From an uncultured Caldilinea sp. (GTDB taxonomy: Bacteria > Chloroflexota > Anaerolineae > Caldilineales > Caldilineaceae), in contig CALFWA010000381.1 of the NCBI GenBank assembly GCA_937928035.1, positions 1-8,520 on the forward strand: a stretch of 8,520 nt of DNA. Direction: 5' to 3'. Below, in pieces: positions 1 through 8,520 of this stretch (position 1 is the first letter of the stretch; the number at the start of each line of letters is the position of its first letter). The position numbers and the translations under genes are program-made. The notes beneath the pieces are model-generated. The model was not told where the DNA came from and made no database searches. It saw nothing but the letters and a program-made list of their open reading frames with translations.

Positions 1-458
1 AAACGATGGTTGCGGATCTCTCCGCTGACGAAGCTATACAAAAAGTAAAAGCCTGCGCCTTGAAACAGACGGAGGGAACGCTGATTGACCTCGGCGACGG
101 TGACGCGGAAAAATCGGGGCTGGAAGACGGCAACGCCGAACGCAAGGATCTGTTCGAGAAACGTGCGTCCGAAGCCGCGACCGGTGAGGGCCGGATGGAG
201 TCCCAGTCCGACATCCAGCGCCGGCAGCGAATAATCTCCGCCGGGCACCTGCGCATCTGCGCCAAAGCAGCAAAAGCCGATCAAGCGTCCGGCCTCATCG
301 TGGGCGGCGTAGTAATGGAAATCCGGCCGCAGCAAGGCGGCGACGTCATTTTCGAATTCTTCTGCGTTGGGTTCGTCGAAGGACGGCAGATCGGCGTAGC
401 GCCAGCGCAAGACGGCGCGCGCTTCCTCTTCCGTAATCGGGGCGAATGAGATGCGCAT
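1..458 (-). CDS. GNAT-family N-acetyltransferase (partial, C-terminus off the left edge)
   Basis: Likely transfers an acetyl group from acetyl-CoA to an amine; the substrate cannot be told. The 152 visible residues begin MRISFAPITEEEA and hold the usual GNAT order. There is an N-terminal strand-helix with FENDV near 36-39 and a core strand GRLIGFCCFG (57-66). The acetyl-CoA pyrophosphate loop follows a beta4 strand (LDVGLGLHP, 81-89) as LTGRGFGR (91-98). Then comes motif B, VAEVNQRSLRLFQGAGF (121-137), with the family Asn at 125 and the common 'xLFxxxGF' ending. The start is ATG at 458, with AGGA eight bases upstream, and it lies 10 bases after the stop of the upstream PLP enzyme. That points to the same transcript and probably coupled translation. 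The gene runs past base 1; a typical family length of 150-180 residues suggests little is missing. Confidence 0.85.
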   Translation of the reverse strand, partial: MRISFAPITEEEARAVLRWRYADLPSFDEPNAEEFENDVAALLRPDFHYYAAHDEAGRLIGFCCFGADAQVPGGDYSLPALDVGLGLHPALTGRGFGRTFLEQILAFGVAVFQPRFFRVTVAEVNQRSLRLFQGAGFYFLYSFVSGEIRNHR

Positions 459-468
459 GGTTCCTATG

Positions 469-1598
<1,130 letters not shown>

Positions 1599-1602
<4 letters not shown>

Positions 1603-2267
1603 CGCGGAATCCCTGTGATGCGAATCCCGCTCCCCTGCACTTTATAACGAATGTTGACGCCGATCAAGACGGCGGTCAACCCTTCAACCACCGAGGAGTT
1701 GGCGAGCGGACCGGCATCGACGCCGAAGAAACCGGCGGCCCGGATCAGCTCCAGCGCCACGGCTTTGGCTTCTTTGCTGTCGCCTGTGTAGAGGACGTCG
1801 CAGTCCGGCTGCCAGCTCAGATCGCGCAAGTGGCCGGCCGCAATGTTCTGAAATGCAGCCACTACCCGGACGCCTTCGCCGAGTTGACGTTGCAATTCCT
1901 CCGCCGCCGAGCCTGCCTCCGGACGCCATGCGACGGAAACGCGCGGCGGCTTGAGCGGGACGACGACCGTGATCACCACTTTTCCCTGCGCGCCTTCGGC
2001 GATCTGGGCCGCCATGTCCGCCTGACTGCTGTAGGGCACGCTGAGCACAATGACGTCGCCGGCCGCCGCCGCACCGGCGTTGTCCTCCCCGCGAATCTCG
2101 GCGGCGCCGGCAGGCAGCAGGGAAGCCAGCTCAGCGGCGACGGTCTGCGCCTTTTCTCGGCTTCGGCTTCCGATGATCACAGGATAACCGGCGGCCGCCC
2201 ATCGCACCACCAATCCAGAACCTTCTGCTCCGGTGCCGCCGATCACGCCGATCACAGGTTTCGACAT
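1599..2267 (-). CDS. npdG: F420-dependent NADP oxidoreductase (NADPH-dependent F420 reductase)
   Basis: Moves hydride between NADP(H) and the deazaflavin cofactor F420 in the cytosol, supplying reduced F420 or NADPH. The 222-residue protein is full length for the family. The N-terminal Rossmann motif is GVIGGTGAEGSG (7-18). IIGSRSREKA (31-40) carries the Ser/Arg residues that in the Archaeoglobus enzyme hold the 2'-phosphate of NADP. A hydrophobic strand with VLSVPY follows, then GKVVITVVVPL and AFQNIAAGHL. The C-terminal half ends in DAGPLANSSVVEGLTAVLIG and a GIRITGIP tail, both typical of this family. The start ATG at 2267 has GGAGA about eight bases upstream. It lies 61 bases after the kinase gene and overlaps the PLP enzyme by four bases. 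F420 specificity is inferred from whole-length family resemblance, since no structure-level check is possible here. Confidence 0.88.
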
Positions 2268-2289
2268 ACAAGCTTCTCCACTCTGCGCG

Positions 2290-2327
2290 GTTGCATGAAG
2301 TGCGCTGTTGCATGAAAGTTGTATGAA
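2290..2327. repeat. Three direct copies of GTTGCATGAA between the kinase and npdG
   Basis: On the plus strand, GTTGCATGAA occurs at 2290-2299 and 2307-2316, and GTTGTATGAA at 2318-2327. Copies start 17 and 11 bases apart, and copies two and three also share a following A. They fill most of the short gap upstream of npdG's ribosome binding site and end one base before the kinase stop codon. They could be binding sites for a regulator, an RNA element in the transcript, or a chance local duplication. No clear promoter was found in the gap. Confidence 0.7.
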
Positions 2328-2328
2328 A

Positions 2329-3579
<1,251 letters not shown>

Positions 3580-3595
3580 TTGGGCTATTCGTGTT

Positions 3596-3611
3596 TCTGA
3601 GCTTGATCACA
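3596..3611 (-). promoter_or_regulatory. Possible CRP/FNR-family operator in the kinase leader
   Basis: The minus strand reads TGTGA-TCAAGC-TCAGA, which matches nine of ten fixed positions of the CRP-type consensus TGTGA-N6-TCACA. It lies about 20 bases upstream of the kinase ATG and about 40 bases downstream of the predicted transcription start, where a bound protein would repress. A single match of this size can arise by chance, and no CRP-family gene is visible here. Confidence 0.3.
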
Positions 3612-3658
3612 AATTAAAAAATCGTCAATCCGGATAAATCAAAACACCTCTAAATAAG

Positions 3659-3687
3659 AGTATAAGATTTTCTGGTCGATCTGTCGA
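3659..3687 (-). promoter_or_regulatory. Sigma70-like promoter for the hybrid kinase
   Basis: On the minus strand a -35 TCGACA (3687-3682) and a -10 TATACT (3664-3659) are separated by exactly 17 bases, each matching consensus at five of six positions. The predicted start near 3652 gives a leader of about 73 bases. The surrounding 3600-3716 stretch is distinctly A+T-rich compared with the genes, as expected for a promoter region. It could drive kinase, npdG, PLP enzyme and acetyltransferase together. Confidence 0.6.
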
Positions 3688-3716
3688 ATAAGCCTTCAAG
3701 CCTGAAGAAACTTTCA

Positions 3717-5054
<1,338 letters not shown>

Positions 5055-5114
5055 GGCAGGCAATCCACGTTGGTCGTGCAGGGTTGCTTAGGTTGCGAAA
5101 TTTTCAGCAGGAAG

Positions 5115-5144
5115 AGTATATCACGGCTTGAGATCGGCTTTCAA
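5115..5144 (-). promoter_or_regulatory. Sigma70-like promoter for the SsnA-like gene
   Basis: On the minus strand TTGAAA (5144-5139), an 18-base spacer and TATACT (5120-5115) form a strong sigma70-type promoter, each box five of six. The predicted start near 5108 leaves a 54-base leader before the ATG at 5054. The -10 and the bases after it (TATACTCTT) are identical to the promoter of the kinase gene. Confidence 0.6.
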
Positions 5145-5150
5145 CAGCTT

Positions 5151-5170
5151 GAGAAAGTGCGGCTGCGCAC
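5151..5170 (-). terminator. Short GC hairpin after the OCD-family gene, weak terminator candidate
   Basis: GTGCG (5157-5161) and CGCAC (5166-5170) form a five-base-pair stem with a four-base loop, followed on the minus strand by TTTCTC. It starts 12 bases past the OCD-family stop and just before the next promoter, the right place for a terminator. The stem is short and the T-run interrupted, so termination may be partial. Confidence 0.35.
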
Positions 5171-5182
5171 CGCAACAAATTT

Positions 5183-6160
<978 letters not shown>

Positions 6161-6193
6161 TGCGGTTCCATCTCCATTCTTCAGAGCCGACCT

Positions 6194-6697
<504 letters not shown>

Positions 6698-6704
6698 GGT
6701 GAAA

Positions 6705-6732
6705 ATTGTATCACTCGCTTGCGAAATTTAAA
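6705..6732 (-). promoter_or_regulatory. Promoter of the F420-family nitroreductase gene, implying a leaderless message
   Basis: On the minus strand TACAAT (6710-6705, five of six) lies 16 bases after TTTAAA (6732-6727, four of six). Transcription would start near 6698, directly at the ATG (6697). No Shine-Dalgarno precedes the ATG, which agrees with leaderless translation. The -35 is the weaker box. Confidence 0.45.
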
Positions 6733-6738
6733 CTTTGC
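6721..6738. promoter_or_regulatory. Imperfect 18-base palindrome between the divergent promoters
   Basis: The segment from GCGAAA to CTTTGC, centred on TTTAAA, matches its own reverse complement at 14 of 18 positions. It covers the -35 of the nitroreductase promoter and ends eight bases before the -35 of the rsfS promoter. The position suits an operator that could affect both genes, but A+T-rich sequence makes such symmetry easy by chance. Confidence 0.3.
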
Positions 6739-6745
6739 TTGACCC

Positions 6746-6774
6746 TTGAGTGTTCGATCAGATTGTGCTACACT
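6746..6774 (+). promoter_or_regulatory. Extended -10 promoter of rsfS
   Basis: TTGAGT (6746-6751), a 17-base spacer and TACACT (6769-6774) preceded by TGC, an extended -10 pattern. Predicted start is near 6781, giving a 93-base leader before the CTG at 6874. That leader contains small inverted repeats (TTCTC/GAGAA, GAAGC/GCTTC and AAGTG/CACTT, loops of 3 to 6 bases) that match no RNA family I recognise. Confidence 0.5.
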
Positions 6775-6862
6775 GAAGAGCAGGTTCTAAAGCGATTCTC
6801 ATCGAGAAGCCTCGAAGCTTCCGAACAGCGAAAAAGTGAACAAGCACTTCTAGTAGTTTAAC

Positions 6863-6868
6863 AGGAGG
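6863..6868 (+). promoter_or_regulatory. Perfect Shine-Dalgarno AGGAGG that points to a CTG start
   Basis: AGGAGG is followed by CGCAT and then the in-frame CTG at 6874, an ideal five-base spacing. The next in-frame candidate, TTG at 6883, is 14 bases away. This site decides the start of rsfS. Confidence 0.75.
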
Positions 6869-6873
6869 CGCAT

Positions 6874-7227
6874 CTGGAGAGCTTGCAACTTGCCCACCGG
6901 CTCGTGGACATTATCGAGGAAAAACAGGCGACAGACATTGTGTTGCTAGATGTTCATGAGCAGACTTCCCTCGCCTACTACTTCATCATCGCCACTGTAG
7001 ACAACGAACGCCAGGCTAAAGCCATCGAAGACGACCTTCTGGAGAAGCTGCGCTTGCAGCAGAACCTGCGGCCGTTGACCGTCGACGGCATCGATGGCCA
7101 GGGCGGCGGCTGGTCGGTGTTGGACTACGGCGACGTCATTGTCCATCTCTTCACAGAGGAAATGCGTCGCTACTACCGGCTTGAGGAGCTGTGGAGCAAG
7201 GCGCACGTCGTCGTCAAAATGCTATAA
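6874..7227 (+). CDS. rsfS: Ribosomal silencing factor RsfS (Iojap/DUF143 family)
   Basis: Binds ribosomal protein uL14 on the 50S subunit and blocks joining with 30S, which lowers translation when nutrients run short. From the CTG the protein has 117 residues, the usual length. It shows the LAHRLVDIIEEKQATDIVLLDV opening (the initiator residue is taken as Met), then YYFIIATVDNERQAKAI. The family core follows as VDGIDGQGGGWSVLDYGDVIVHLF and EEMRRYYRLEELWS. No ATG or GTG is available: an in-frame TAA lies at 6859-6861, and the first in-frame Met comes far inside the protein. CTG at 6874 sits five bases after a perfect AGGAGG (6863-6868). TTG at 6883 would sit 14 bases away and loses the usual Glu-Ser-Leu start. 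In many bacteria rsfS follows nadD, but here the upstream neighbour is divergent. The call is firm; the exact start is likely. Confidence 0.93.
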   Translation: MESLQLAHRLVDIIEEKQATDIVLLDVHEQTSLAYYFIIATVDNERQAKAIEDDLLEKLRLQQNLRPLTVDGIDGQGGGWSVLDYGDVIVHLFTEEMRRYYRLEELWSKAHVVVKML

Positions 7228-7237
7228 CGCAGTCTAT

Positions 7238-7304
7238 GTTGTGCAACGCATGTGAGACGTCCACAACGTGCACAACGCAACACGAAATTCGGAACACGCA
7301 CCAC
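7238..7304. repeat. Degenerate CAACG/CACG-rich intergenic repeat
   Basis: The gap between rsfS and the membrane-protein gene is built from recurring short units: GTTGTGCAACG, CACAACGTG, CACAACGCA, AACACGAA, AACACGCA and CCACG. GTTGTGCA (7238-7245) and TGCACAAC (7269-7276) form an inverted pair with a 23-base loop, too open for a terminator. It looks like low-complexity intergenic repeat material; a regulatory role is possible but unsupported. Confidence 0.4.
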
Positions 7305-7340
7305 GTTTCACCGGCGCAATCGGGAAGGAAGCGAGAACGT

Positions 7341-7886
<546 letters not shown>

Positions 7887-7897
7887 GCGCCAAGGAG

Positions 7898-7930
7898 GCC
7901 TCTGCGACCGGATGAACTTTCTGCAGAGGC
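7898..7930 (+). terminator. Perfect 8-bp inverted repeat after the zinc-ribbon gene
   Basis: GCCTCTGC (7898-7905) pairs with GCAGAGGC (7923-7930) across a 17-base loop, starting 12 bases after the stop. A run of five T lies 15 bases further on (7946-7950), too far for a textbook intrinsic terminator. It may end or stabilise the upstream message. Confidence 0.3.
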
Positions 7931-8029
7931 GCTGAGCGTACAAAGTTTTTGATGTCTGTCGGGCTGCGGCGATCTCTGCGGCAAAGCACGCTTTCGAATA
8001 AAAGAATCGAAGGGATCCAGGAGGGGATC

Positions 8030-8520
<491 letters not shown>

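Noticed and set aside
6..449. Plus-strand open frame of 147 codons at the left edge
   Set aside because: The minus strand encodes a GNAT protein with its acetyl-CoA loop and a well-placed ribosome binding site over the same bases.
3691..3709. Hairpin CTTCA/TGAAG after the SsnA-like gene as a terminator
   Set aside because: Only five weak base pairs with no T-run on the minus strand; too little support to list.
5055..5063. TTG at 5063 as the start of the SsnA-like gene
   Set aside because: The GGA is only two bases from the TTG but nine from the ATG at 5054, and the family usually begins at a residue matching that ATG.
6781..6873. Riboswitch or structured leader before rsfS
   Set aside because: Small hairpins exist but none match a known riboswitch core, and A+T-rich leaders give such pairings easily.
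7191..7340. Earlier start of the zinc-ribbon protein, at a GTG inside rsfS
   Set aside because: The extra 50 residues come from the rsfS end and repeat-rich gap and have no ribosome binding site; the ATG at 7341 starts just before the first membrane helix.

Overview
This window is G+C-rich chromosomal DNA. It carries ten recognisable protein genes, two of them cut by the window edges. I see no tRNA, rRNA, CRISPR array, transposase or phage gene. Two genes belong to cofactor F420 biochemistry: an F420:NADP oxidoreductase (npdG family) and a deazaflavin-dependent nitroreductase-family protein. Together with a sensor-less hybrid histidine kinase, ordinary sigma70-like promoters and a ribosomal silencing factor gene, this fits a bacterium from an F420-using phylum. 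Chloroflexota is my best guess, but the assignment is inference from gene content and protein style, not proof.

Left block, minus strand (read right to left, 3687 to 1). A promoter at about 3659-3687 drives a hybrid sensor kinase/response regulator (3579-2329). After 61 bases with three copies of GTTGCATGAA comes npdG (2267-1599). Its stop overlaps the start of a PLP-dependent Cys/Met-metabolism enzyme (1602-469) by an ATGA. Ten bases further on starts a GNAT acetyltransferase (458 to beyond base 1). These genes are close enough to be one transcript: a phosphorelay protein followed by a redox/amino-acid/acetyltransfer cassette.

Middle block, minus strand (6732 to 3717). An F420-family nitroreductase-like gene (6697-6194) is followed after 33 bases by an ornithine cyclodeaminase/mu-crystallin family gene (6160-5183). 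A small hairpin and then a good promoter (5115-5144) separate this pair from an SsnA-like aminohydrolase (5054-3717). The nitroreductase-like gene may be leaderless, because its -10 box sits only seven bases from the ATG.

Right block, plus strand (6746 to the end). A divergent extended -10 promoter precedes rsfS (ribosomal silencing factor), which appears to start at a rare CTG codon behind a perfect AGGAGG. Then come a two-TM membrane protein with a predicted winged-helix segment and a C-terminal zinc ribbon (7341-7886), and a helical protein of unknown function (8030 to beyond the end). These last two are the least explained part of the window and the best place to look for something undescribed.

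The longest stretch without a gene is 176 bases (6698-6873), so there is no gene desert.
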